Positions 36,584 to 45,039 of a DNA stretch of 64,000 bases are shown in pieces. Under the pieces are notes generated by a model. The model saw nothing but the letters and a program-made list of their open reading frames with translations, was not told the DNA's origin and did no database searches. The stretch comes from a virus, in IMG/VR virus record IMGVR_UViG_3300037264_003124, positions 1 through 64,000 of that record; one strand, given 5' to 3'. Position numbers and translations under genes: made by a program. Positions within the stretch are counted from its first letter, which is position 1. Every line of letters starts with the position of its first letter.

Positions 36584-38056
36584 CTAGACTCTGTTCCGCA
36601 GACGCCCCATTGGCAGACCAAGAGGACCCAGGCCGCCACGACTCGTCAAAATCAAAGGAACACGCTGAATTGTAAGAATCGTCTCTTCCCAATTGCAGAG
36701 CGGCGGCCCCTGATTGGCGCACCACGTCAGTATTTCGCCAAGGGCCGGGTCATTACAAGCATCGTGCGCAAATCCACCGGGTCCAAATATGTCGAGTATG
36801 GGATTGTCATGCGTGAAGCAGGCCACCGAAGTCTCGAATTGGATGATTTCTCCAAATATCTGCAAGCTGCAATTTAAGATTCCAAATAGGACCCTCAGCT
36901 CGGTAATCTGCCGGCCACTCTCTGGATCGCACATAAGCGGCGGATCGAAGACGTATTCGTAAACGCACCACTCACCCTGAAGTCCCTCGCCAAATCCTGG
37001 GAATGTGCAATCAAAGCACGCGGGAGACGCGATGCGATTTGTCTTGTGCAGGACATACGTCCCTTCCACCGACTGGCAGGTGTCGTTGTCGCAGATCAAT
37101 CCTGCCCCGACACCTTCAATGGTCATTTGCACTTGGTCGGCGCAATTGGTGCAGCAGGCGTCCAGCCGGCCGAACGACACCTCGGCGACGGCGAACTGAT
37201 TGTCGCAGTTCAGGCTTAGCGGTACGATTGGAAATAGCTCGTGGACTTGCGCGCAGCCGGCACACTCGATTGTCTGGCCCATTCGCTGCGTGCGAAATCG
37301 CATCGGCGGCTGCTGGTCGCCGCAATTGAGTGTCGCGGTCAAGTCTATCGTAACGCTATCCCCATCGCATGACAGCAAAAGCGTGAAGCTCATCGTCATT
37401 GCGCCGACGGTCTTCACCCCAGACCACTGGCATCCGCCAGTGTGCACCAGAATAAGGCACTGTTCGTTAAACGACTCGCAGTCGCAGGCGATATCCGCGT
37501 CAAGAATGTCATGCAGTCGGATGTAGGCCAGGTCGTTTGTCGATAAGTCGGGATCGCAGCACAGGCAACCGGGAAACGCCGACGACTCTGAAGACGACGT
37601 AGAACTCGAAGATGAGCTGCTGGAGCGCTCTGATGACTGGCTTGAGCTGCTGGAGGTCGACAAGGACGATGGGCTGCTTACCGAGCTGCTGGACGACGAA
37701 CTGAGTGAGCTGCTTGAGGACAAGCTTGACGAGCTAGACGAGTAGCTTGAAGAAGAACTCGAATAGCTGCTACTGCTGGAGCTGCTAGAGGATGAGCTGC
37801 TCGAATGGCTCGACGACGACGACGTGGAAATCGATGAGCTGGACGAAGAGCTGGACGACGAGTGGCTGCTACTGCTGGAGCTGCTCGACGAATCGGACCG
37901 TGACGAACAACTGCTTGATGAGCTGGAGCTGCTGGACTCCTCTTCGTGGAACTCCGTCAGGTTCTCCGTGACGCCAAACGCCCAAGCGTGGCTCGCCACG
38001 CGGGTCCACTCGCCGTAGGGCATTTCTTGCAGGAGGTGCGGGGCGAAGTGGGGCAT
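36584..38056 (-). CDS. Polyserine virion-type protein with Cys-rich C-terminal domain (short tract)
   Basis: In the 490-residue protein residues 1-40 (MPYGEWTRVASHAWAFGVTE then NL and acidic EEE) match the start of the 38061 gene. Residues about 41-160 are about three quarters serine, and residues 161-490 are a beta-rich domain with more than 20 cysteines (CLCCDPD, CAGCAQVHELFPI). The C-terminal domains of both proteins share ELFPI and the CxxC spacing, so they are paralogues. They are probably fibre or decoration proteins whose serine rods may be glycosylated. Confidence 0.65.
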   Translation of the reverse strand: MPHFAPHLLQEMPYGEWTRVASHAWAFGVTENLTEFHEEESSSSSSSSSCSSRSDSSSSSSSSSHSSSSSSSSSSISTSSSSSHSSSSSSSSSSSSSYSSSSSSYSSSSSSLSSSSSLSSSSSSSVSSPSSLSTSSSSSQSSERSSSSSSSSTSSSESSAFPGCLCCDPDLSTNDLAYIRLHDILDADIACDCESFNEQCLILVHTGGCQWSGVKTVGAMTMSFTLLLSCDGDSVTIDLTATLNCGDQQPPMRFRTQRMGQTIECAGCAQVHELFPIVPLSLNCDNQFAVAEVSFGRLDACCTNCADQVQMTIEGVGAGLICDNDTCQSVEGTYVLHKTNRIASPACFDCTFPGFGEGLQGEWCVYEYVFDPPLMCDPESGRQITELRVLFGILNCSLQIFGEIIQFETSVACFTHDNPILDIFGPGGFAHDACNDPALGEILTWCANQGPPLCNWEETILTIQRVPLILTSRGGLGPLGLPMGRLRNRV

Positions 38057-38060
38057 GCGG

Positions 38061-40670
38061 CTACAAGCTCTGAATACGGATAGTCGCCCCGAAATGATCG
38101 TCGCAATTCCAGTTCTTGTCGACGCAGCGACTTGTGGCAGTTAGCGTGTGATCCAGTTGGGTGCATTTCTGGAATATATTTCCGCCTGGCTTCGTGCTCC
38201 ATGCTTGTCGCTGGTCCGTAGCCCCGCAGTTCTCGAATTCCAGGGCGTCGTATCGGATTTCGACAACAATATCCAGGCTGCAATCATCACGTGTGCGGAT
38301 GAAAATGTGAATGGAGCAGAATCCGTAGCGGACATCGGAGCATCGATGAGTCAGGTGCACCATCCACTCGCACCAATTAGTATTGGAATCAAAGCTGCAA
38401 GTAACCCATTCCACGGGACGTCGATTCGAGCCGACGAAATCCAGCAGGTAAATGTTGTTCCCGAAGAACGTGACGCAATTCGCGCTGTTGCACTTCGGAT
38501 CGGCGAAATTGCCAAAGAAGTTTTGAAAGTGGAGCTGGTAGCGTGACGGGCAATGCTGGCAGCAATCCTCTTGAGGTTTATCGAAGCGAATGTGCACCCA
38601 ACTTTGCTGCGTATCGCAAAACGTACTGTCGTTCGTGTGAGTAATTGGGAATAACTCATGCGTTTCGCACTGTGTGCAATCCTGAGCGCCCGGTATCATC
38701 TGCATCCAGCGGTAGACCGCCGTGCCATTGGCTCCTGGTCCCAGCACCCAATTGAGCGTGAGTATCCGAAGTCCGACGGAGCATGTCAGCGTCAAACTTA
38801 CGGACCCAGTTGGAAAGCATGTGGCATTCGTCGTAGTCACACCCGACCATGTGCACGCCCCGGTTCTCGTCAATTTAAAACATACGTCGTTGAGTCCCTC
38901 GCAAGGTGTATCGCAGACGTCCCCGCCCAACATACGTCCGGTAACTTGGAAGAACTTGATATACGCAAACTCCGGCGTTGTCCCAGCGGTGCAACACGGA
39001 CATTCCAACACCATTCCGCCCGACTGCGAGGAGGACGAGTTGCTGGATGTGGATCTGGACGAGCTGGATTGGCTGGAGGTGCTGGATTCTGAGCGGCTGC
39101 TTGACGTGCTCTGCGACGACGTGCTGGACCGCGAGGAACAGGAAGAGGAGCTAGACGACGGAGACGATGGCGACTTGCATGAGCTGGAATTGCTCGACGT
39201 AGATACCTTGGATGAACACGACGACGTAGATCGAGATGATTTGCTTGAGCACGACGAGGAGGACGAAGACGACGTGGATCTAGAAGACCGGCTGGAACAT
39301 GAGGACGACGAGGACGACGAAGTAGACCTCGATGAGCTACTAGAACACGATGATGATGATGATGACGACGTACTGGACTTACTTGAGCAGGATGATGACG
39401 ACGAGGACACCTCCGACCGAGATGACGAGGAGCATGAACTAGAAGAGCTGGACAACTCGGACAACGATGACTTTGACGAACAGGAAGAACTCGACGAGGA
39501 TGACGCCGATGATGAAGACGATGACTCGCTCGACGGGCTAGAGCATGATGATGACGATGTGGACGACTTGCTTGAACATGAAGACGAAGAAGAGGAAGAC
39601 GTAGATCGTGACGATCTACTGGAACATGACGACGAAGACGAAGACGACGTCGATGACTGGGAGCTGCAAGAGCTTGAGGAGCTGCTGGAGTTTGAGGAGC
39701 TGCTTGAGCTGCTCGATGAATTTGAAGACGAAGAACTCGTTGACGATTTAGACGAGCAGCTTGAGGAACTGCTGGATACCTCCGACAGGCTTGATGGACT
39801 AGACCGCGACGAACAAGAACTGCTGCTGCTAGAACCGCTAGAGGTGCTTGATTCGCTGCTGCTGCTAGAGGAGGCCGACGACGACGATGACGACGTAGAA
39901 GATTTGCTTGAAGAAGATGAATTGCTGGAAGTGCTCGACTCTGAGGAGCTTGACGTCGATACCGACGAACGGCTTGAACAAGAGCTGCTTGATGTGCTAG
40001 ATCTGGACGACGACGGCGACGAGGAAGAGCTGCTTGAAGAACTTGACCCGGAAGTTGACTCGCTGGACGTGGAACTCTTTGACGAGCTGCTTGACGACAT
40101 CGAAACGGATGACGTCGACGATTCGCTCGAAGTGCTGCTGGGACTGGAAGTGCTTGACGTGGATGAGGATGACGAAGACGAGGTTGACGACCGGCTAGAC
40201 GTGCTCGATTCGCTGCTGCTGCTGGAGCTGCTTGAAGACGCTGATTTGGAGGATGACGACGTTGATGAGCGAGACGAAGATGAACTGGTGGAGCTTGGCG
40301 AAAAACTGGATTCGCTCGACGTGGACGACGGCGAGCTACTGCTGGTTGACGACCGGCTGCTGGACGGCGAGCTGGAGCTTGACGAAAGGCTGGAGGAACT
40401 CGTTGATGATTTCGATGAGCTAGACGATGACGTACTGCTGACTGACGACGTCGAAATCGACGAGTTGCTGGAGCTGACCGAGGAGGATGAAGAAGACGAC
40501 GTACTCGATACGCTGCTTGTCGAGATGGAAGACAGTGATGAGCTGGAGGAGCTGCTGGACGATTCCTCTTCAAAAAGCCCGGAGAGGTTCTCCGTCACGC
40601 CGAAACTGGTAGGCAAAGACGCAATCCGCGTCCAGCTTACGTGCGGCATTTCGGTGATGATCGACGGCAT
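38061..40670 (-). CDS. Giant polyserine protein with Cys-rich C-terminal domain (long tract)
   Basis: The 869-residue protein has an N-terminal capsule (PHVSWTRIASLPTSFGVTEN) and EEE at 34-36. A tract of about 510 residues follows (37-549) made of Ser with scattered Thr, Arg, Lys, Cys, Glu. A 320-residue Cys-rich domain (LECPCC, CTQCETHELFPITH) ends it. All six serine codons are mixed, so selection acts on the protein rather than on a DNA repeat. The glycosyltransferase gene ends two bases before its start. It may be a long flexible fibre carrying glycans. The antisense Asp/Glu/Leu-rich frame is an artefact. Confidence 0.7.
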   Translation of the reverse strand: MPSIITEMPHVSWTRIASLPTSFGVTENLSGLFEEESSSSSSSSSLSSISTSSVSSTSSSSSSSVSSSNSSISTSSVSSTSSSSSSKSSTSSSSLSSSSSSPSSSRSSTSSSSPSSTSSESSFSPSSTSSSSSRSSTSSSSKSASSSSSSSSSESSTSSRSSTSSSSSSSTSSTSSPSSTSSESSTSSVSMSSSSSSKSSTSSESTSGSSSSSSSSSSPSSSRSSTSSSSCSSRSSVSTSSSSESSTSSNSSSSSKSSTSSSSSSASSSSSSESSTSSGSSSSSSCSSRSSPSSLSEVSSSSSSCSSKSSTSSSSSNSSSSSSSSSNSSSSSSSCSSQSSTSSSSSSSCSSRSSRSTSSSSSSSCSSKSSTSSSSCSSPSSESSSSSSASSSSSSSCSSKSSLSELSSSSSSCSSSSRSEVSSSSSSCSSKSSTSSSSSSSCSSSSSRSTSSSSSSSCSSRSSRSTSSSSSSSCSSKSSRSTSSCSSKVSTSSNSSSCKSPSSPSSSSSSCSSRSSTSSQSTSSSRSESSTSSQSSSSRSTSSNSSSSQSGGMVLECPCCTAGTTPEFAYIKFFQVTGRMLGGDVCDTPCEGLNDVCFKLTRTGACTWSGVTTTNATCFPTGSVSLTLTCSVGLRILTLNWVLGPGANGTAVYRWMQMIPGAQDCTQCETHELFPITHTNDSTFCDTQQSWVHIRFDKPQEDCCQHCPSRYQLHFQNFFGNFADPKCNSANCVTFFGNNIYLLDFVGSNRRPVEWVTCSFDSNTNWCEWMVHLTHRCSDVRYGFCSIHIFIRTRDDCSLDIVVEIRYDALEFENCGATDQRQAWSTKPGGNIFQKCTQLDHTLTATSRCVDKNWNCDDHFGATIRIQSL

Positions 40671-40672
40671 AT

Positions 40673-41452
40673 CTAGTGCACCAATACCGGATCATTTGGT
40701 GCGTAGAGAATGTGCCGAGCACGAACCCACGGCAGGTGATGCCCGCGCTCGCGATAGTGGTCCGGTCCCTGCCAACCCCCTGTCATCTCGTCAATCGCAA
40801 ACGACAAGGCGTGTTCGTCGATGAAGTCCGGGTGTTCATCCATGATTTCCAGCAAGCGATCGAGGATGGAAGTTTCTCGGCAATACCAGCACCAGCCGCC
40901 AATCAAGTAGCGGGCCGCATTTCCCTGCCGAAAGAACGCATGACGTCTGTCATGCTCTTGCAAAGGAGCTTGCAGCGCCGCACCTCTTGCCAGAAGTCTC
41001 CAGAAGTCTGGAGGTATGGGTCGCGTGAGAACGCAATCGATGTCCAGCCACAATACTTGCTCGTGCTCCTCTAGCGTCCGCCGCATGGAAATGACTTTCC
41101 GCCGCCATTGGCCGTTGATGGTGTTGCAGGCCGGGCTGTCGTCCTCCAGTCGCTCGCTCGCGAGTCCAATGTTGTCGAATACGGATCGGGCGTCGTCATC
41201 GAACGAGTACACCGAGCCGTTCAGTTTGCGGACCAAGTTGGCCCCGGTCGCTCCCTTACCGCGCCGGACTTTTTGCCAGTCGTCGAGCTGCCGCTTGGCA
41301 TCGGGGGCGATCTTGGAAACCCAACGCTCTTTGGGGATGCCTCCCCACAAGGCGAACACGAATTTTCCGACATCTGGATTAGCCAGCCATTTTCGCTGCG
41401 TTTGTGGTGGGTCCAAAGACCGCAGTCGCTCCTTATCTAATTGCGTCCACAT
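40673..41452 (-). CDS. Glycosyltransferase next to the polyserine protein
   Basis: The 259-residue protein has KFVFALWGGIP at the start of the fold, EQVLWLDIDCVLTRPIPPDF (DxD, about residues 130-150) and YLIGGWCWYCRETSILDRLL. It is a paralogue of the plus-strand 27468 protein. It is transcribed immediately before the polyserine gene with a two-base gap, so both are made together. This is the best candidate enzyme for modifying the serine tract. Confidence 0.7.
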   Translation of the reverse strand: MWTQLDKERLRSLDPPQTQRKWLANPDVGKFVFALWGGIPKERWVSKIAPDAKRQLDDWQKVRRGKGATGANLVRKLNGSVYSFDDDARSVFDNIGLASERLEDDSPACNTINGQWRRKVISMRRTLEEHEQVLWLDIDCVLTRPIPPDFWRLLARGAALQAPLQEHDRRHAFFRQGNAARYLIGGWCWYCRETSILDRLLEIMDEHPDFIDEHALSFAIDEMTGGWQGPDHYRERGHHLPWVRARHILYAPNDPVLVH

Positions 41453-41455
41453 GCT

Positions 41456-42775
41456 CTACATGGCTCCTGCGCGTGCTTGCTCGACATATTCCAAGCCCGC
41501 TGCGTAGGGCAGGCGGTTCTGGAATCCAAAATGCCACCAGATGTAGTCGTCGAATCCGTTCGGGGTCCACGTCATGAGGCCGACGCCCGTTTCGTCGTAC
41601 TGCTCGCTCAGCCACTCGTAGTAGGCGGTGGCGATTTCGACCGCCAAGGCATTCACCTGCGCGATGTTATTGGGAGTGGCCGCTCCGGACTGAGCGGTTC
41701 CGGCAAGGATGCTGGCATGCGAAAAAATTGCCGGCGCGGTGGTATGGACCACCTTCTCAGTTCCCGGAATGAATCCAGAATTGTCATTCGAGACACTAAT
41801 TTTAGGAACAGTTACTTGATATACCTCCCCACCTGGAATGAACTGGCCAGTGTCTGCATCCATGATCGGAAACACGGTCCGCACAGTTTGCGGATAGAGC
41901 GTTTGGCGAAATTGCGTATGCTCGCCGCCAGCAACAAAGCCACGCTGCTCTAGCCGTCTTTGGTTCGCTTGTCGCTGTATACGGGCCGTGTCGGGATTCT
42001 GAGCACGCACCACGTTGTCGAGTCCGTAGACGATTCGCTGCCCGACCGACCACGCTACGCCGTCCATGATGAGGGCAATATTCTCAAAACGGCGGGTCAG
42101 CTCAACAATGTTTGGAGAGACGTACCCCGCCTTGATGGGGTCGTAGACGATGGATTTTCCAAGGTGCGTGCCAAGGTGCGCGTAGACTTGCTCCCAAGTC
42201 GTATTGCCGGTTATTTCCATTCGGTCTGTGTCGAGAAACTGCCAATAGAACCGCTCGTCGACGAGGCATAGCAGGTAGCCGTTTACGCCGCTGTTGGTGT
42301 TGTTCAGCTCGCGGGGCGGCAGGAGGTACATTTGCGTCGATAGAATCACGCCGGGCGAGCCATTGACGTACTCCTGCACTATCAGGCTGCCTAGGCCATT
42401 TGTGGTTGAGACGCGGCGTATGATTCTCCTGAGTGACGCCGCATCGCAAAGAAACAGGCCGATCCCCCAACGGGTCGCGCCTGTCGGCCACCAGAGCGTG
42501 TTAATCTTCCACCGCGGCGGGCGGCGGGCGGCGTAATTGGGCACGGGGATGCCTACGAACGGCTTGCTGGGAAGCGTGACGTTTCCGCTGACCACCGGAA
42601 ATATACCGCCGACGAACGGACCGCGGGGCCGGTTGCGGCCGTTGGCCAGGTCCCACGGCTCGATACCGAACAGTAAAAGGTCCTCCAGCGACAACGACCG
42701 CTCTAGCCAGACCTGGAACTCGTATCCAGGGTCTTCCATGAGCAATCGCACGCCGGCGTAAGAGATATGAGGCAT
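41456..42775 (-). CDS. Virion structural protein (tail region)
   Basis: The 439-residue protein has mixed alpha/beta character, segments such as WERSLSLEDLLLFGIEPW-like openings and AVEIATAYYEWLSEQYDETG near the end. I do not recognise the family. It lies downstream of the tail genes and upstream of the glycosyltransferase, so a distal tail or baseplate component is likely. No ribosome binding site is visible; a large palindrome precedes the start. Confidence 0.5.
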   Translation of the reverse strand: MPHISYAGVRLLMEDPGYEFQVWLERSLSLEDLLLFGIEPWDLANGRNRPRGPFVGGIFPVVSGNVTLPSKPFVGIPVPNYAARRPPRWKINTLWWPTGATRWGIGLFLCDAASLRRIIRRVSTTNGLGSLIVQEYVNGSPGVILSTQMYLLPPRELNNTNSGVNGYLLCLVDERFYWQFLDTDRMEITGNTTWEQVYAHLGTHLGKSIVYDPIKAGYVSPNIVELTRRFENIALIMDGVAWSVGQRIVYGLDNVVRAQNPDTARIQRQANQRRLEQRGFVAGGEHTQFRQTLYPQTVRTVFPIMDADTGQFIPGGEVYQVTVPKISVSNDNSGFIPGTEKVVHTTAPAIFSHASILAGTAQSGAATPNNIAQVNALAVEIATAYYEWLSEQYDETGVGLMTWTPNGFDDYIWWHFGFQNRLPYAAGLEYVEQARAGAM

Positions 42776-42799
42776 GAGTCATGGGGCTGTTGGCTGTTA

Positions 42800-42850
42800 G
42801 CTATTGGCTGTTAGCCAGAACTGTCTGGCTAAGAGCTAACAGCCAATAGC
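42800..42850. repeat. 16-bp perfect inverted repeat between tail genes
   Basis: GCTATTGGCTGTTAGC and GCTAACAGCCAATAGC flank a 19-base loop that itself contains CAGA/TCTG. GGCTGTTAGC also occurs as a direct repeat inside. The element fills almost the whole 87-base spacer. It could be a transcript-stabilising hairpin or a REP-like element. Confidence 0.7.
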
Positions 42851-42862
42851 CAAGAGCTTCCG

Positions 42863-43393
42863 TTAGTCGAGTTCCCAGTCGAAGCCGCAACGGAAGGTCA
42901 AAAGCATCCGCAGCATTTCGATTCCGCCGGAGTTGGCCGCACCCTCCGCGCCACTCGTGGCGACGTGATGGGCCTCCGTGCAAAATGTCGGCCGCCACAA
43001 TTCTCGACCGAACGTGTTTCCGCCCACTATTAAGTCCGCGCCGGCGAATGCGTTGAGGACCAGCCGTTTGATGCGGATGATGCCGCGACCAGCCTTGATG
43101 AGCATCTCGCGGGCGTGGCCCGTCTGGTCGAGATAGACGCGGGTGTACATACCCACGACGATCGTCATGTACTCAGTAAGCTGCTCCCGCACGGCCCCGG
43201 TCATCAGCGAATCATCGAAACTCCCGCTGCCGAGAGCGATTTGTAGCCAGTAGTCGCCCGAGATTGGAAACGGCGGCTCCTCGTTCGGGTCGATGACTTC
43301 GTAGCAGCGCGTCTCGTTGAGAGAGAGCTGCGTCCGCATGTGGGCCACCACTGCGGTGAGAACATCGGATTGGTCTACGTCGGAGCGTGGCAT
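42863..43393 (-). CDS. Tail-associated structural protein
   Basis: The 176-residue protein (DQSDVLTAVVAHMRTQLSLN, GSGSFDDSLMTGAVREQLTE, MTIVVGMYTRVYLDQ) has the size and pattern of a tail completion or terminator protein (gpU-like). Proof is lacking. It overlaps the upstream structural gene by one base. Confidence 0.5.
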   Translation of the reverse strand: MPRSDVDQSDVLTAVVAHMRTQLSLNETRCYEVIDPNEEPPFPISGDYWLQIALGSGSFDDSLMTGAVREQLTEYMTIVVGMYTRVYLDQTGHAREMLIKAGRGIIRIKRLVLNAFAGADLIVGGNTFGRELWRPTFCTEAHHVATSGAEGAANSGGIEMLRMLLTFRCGFDWELD

Positions 43394-45036
43394 TAGCCAA
43401 CGAGCGCCTCGCTAATCGAGTTGCTCCCGCTGGTAGGCAGCAAGAGGCGCTTACCGGCCGTGTCGAAAAAGGCATCAAAATACTTCTGGAACTCGCTCGC
43501 GTTATTGTTCGTCACCGTGAGATTCCAGGCGTCCTCTTTGAGGACGGGCCGGCTACCCGCCATTGCGGCCACAAACGGCCCGCCCGGATACAGCTCCGTA
43601 GCCTGGACAAGCACTACTTCGTCAACCACAAAGTTTCTCGTCGGTTCCGCGATTGTCTTCCGCAGGACAACATAAAGCTGCCCCTGCGTAGACGGCTTGA
43701 CGGCAAAGAAGAATCCCTTGCCAGTCTTGGCGGAGAGGCCCGATAGGTTAGTCAGCTCGCTGATATTGGCCCCTGAGCGGTCGGTTAGCGTGACACCGCC
43801 GATCGAGTTAACAATCGCCACCTCGAATTGCCCCGTGCCAGCGGCCGTGGGCGTCATCCAATACCCCAGGAAATAAACTTTGTCCGGGTCGATGTCGACC
43901 GGCTGATAGATCGTCGTCAGCTCCGTGGCATGAGCCATGAATTTCAGGCCGCGTCCCTTAATCGGAAGCGGATCGCCAGCCTGAACCTCGGCAATCACAA
44001 AGCTGCCGCCAGTAGTATGGTTGGAAACCATAACCGCCCCAAGATTTCCAGCTACACCAACAAATTCGATGGTATGTACATAGTTGGGACTGATTCCGGT
44101 CGTCGCGACCGTGACCTCCTCTAAACTTTGAACAGTCAGCGGGAGTTCCCGCAATGCGGTTTGGACGCCGCTGCCGTCATCGTTGTAGACGATATTTTCG
44201 GTCGAGTGATAAAAGCCTGTCACCGGGTCCAGAATCTTGATCCCGTAGAAACCGGCCGTCGGCGTACCGCTGATGGTAATCGACTGCTTTTCGTACTTCG
44301 TCAATTCCAAACCCGTACCCATCACGTCTGGAATCCAATCGTCGGGGGCATTGGTGATCTCTGCTTCTTCGAATCCTCCGTTTAGCAGAACAGAATCAGA
44401 GATCGTCAGCGGCCGAATGGTCTTGCTGATTCCGCTGCCGGTCGGCCAGTCCTCGGCCAACTTAGACCGCGCGGCTCGCTCGCCACGAATTCGCAGCACC
44501 GCGGCGTCGGCATCCGCGATAGCCAGGCCGCCCGACGTGCAAATGACCTCCAGGACTTCGACGATGAACGTGTCGCTCTGACGGGCCAGGTGGTTCTTGA
44601 TGCTGACCTTGAGCACCAGGTCCGTAGCCGAGTTGCCAGCCACCGCCACATAGGTAGCGCTGACCGTGTTGGCCGTGACGTGGTAGGAATCGTCCTCCAT
44701 CTCGTCGATGAGGTATTGCAGGGCGGCAGTCAGGTCGTCCCGCACCAGCTCCGAGTCGGCCTTGGCGGCCTCCCGCAAGAATCCCTGGCAATCCCTCTGC
44801 AAGGCGGCAGCCATTGCATCCCCGGCAGTCCGCCACGACAGCTCCGCCTTGGCCGCGGCATCCACGGAACGGTCGAAGTCCAGCGTGGCGTTAGTCTTTG
44901 CCTTGTAAGCGTTTACGAAATCGAGGACCTCTTGCTTGACAGTGGCAGAACGGACCGTCCCCAGCGTCTTGTGGGCGAAGAACGCCTTGCCAAGAATCGT
45001 GAAAATGCCGTTTGTGCCGGTGTAGGTCAGGGCCAT
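43393..45036 (-). CDS. Virion structural protein with CBM-like segment
   Basis: The 547-residue protein has a helical N-terminal 130 residues. Beta-rich parts follow, including LLNGGFEEAEITNAPDDW, which resembles the start of a carbohydrate-binding module (NGGFE..xxW). More beta-strands follow to the end. It could be a tail protein that binds host glycans. It is placed in the tail operon between the 45040 and 42863 genes. Confidence 0.55.
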   Translation of the reverse strand: MALTYTGTNGIFTILGKAFFAHKTLGTVRSATVKQEVLDFVNAYKAKTNATLDFDRSVDAAAKAELSWRTAGDAMAAALQRDCQGFLREAAKADSELVRDDLTAALQYLIDEMEDDSYHVTANTVSATYVAVAGNSATDLVLKVSIKNHLARQSDTFIVEVLEVICTSGGLAIADADAAVLRIRGERAARSKLAEDWPTGSGISKTIRPLTISDSVLLNGGFEEAEITNAPDDWIPDVMGTGLELTKYEKQSITISGTPTAGFYGIKILDPVTGFYHSTENIVYNDDGSGVQTALRELPLTVQSLEEVTVATTGISPNYVHTIEFVGVAGNLGAVMVSNHTTGGSFVIAEVQAGDPLPIKGRGLKFMAHATELTTIYQPVDIDPDKVYFLGYWMTPTAAGTGQFEVAIVNSIGGVTLTDRSGANISELTNLSGLSAKTGKGFFFAVKPSTQGQLYVVLRKTIAEPTRNFVVDEVVLVQATELYPGGPFVAAMAGSRPVLKEDAWNLTVTNNNASEFQKYFDAFFDTAGKRLLLPTSGSNSISEALVG

Positions 45037-45039
45037 GAT

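Noticed and set aside
38870-40573. A 567-codon minus-strand frame rich in Arg, Ala, Pro and His
   Set aside because: It is a shifted reading of the same polyserine gene, with no start signal and implausible composition.
38722-40824. A 700-codon plus-strand frame rich in Asp, Glu and Leu
   Set aside because: It is the exact antisense of the polyserine tract. Complement of serine codons in this frame reads mostly Asp, Glu and Leu, so the frame stays open by composition.
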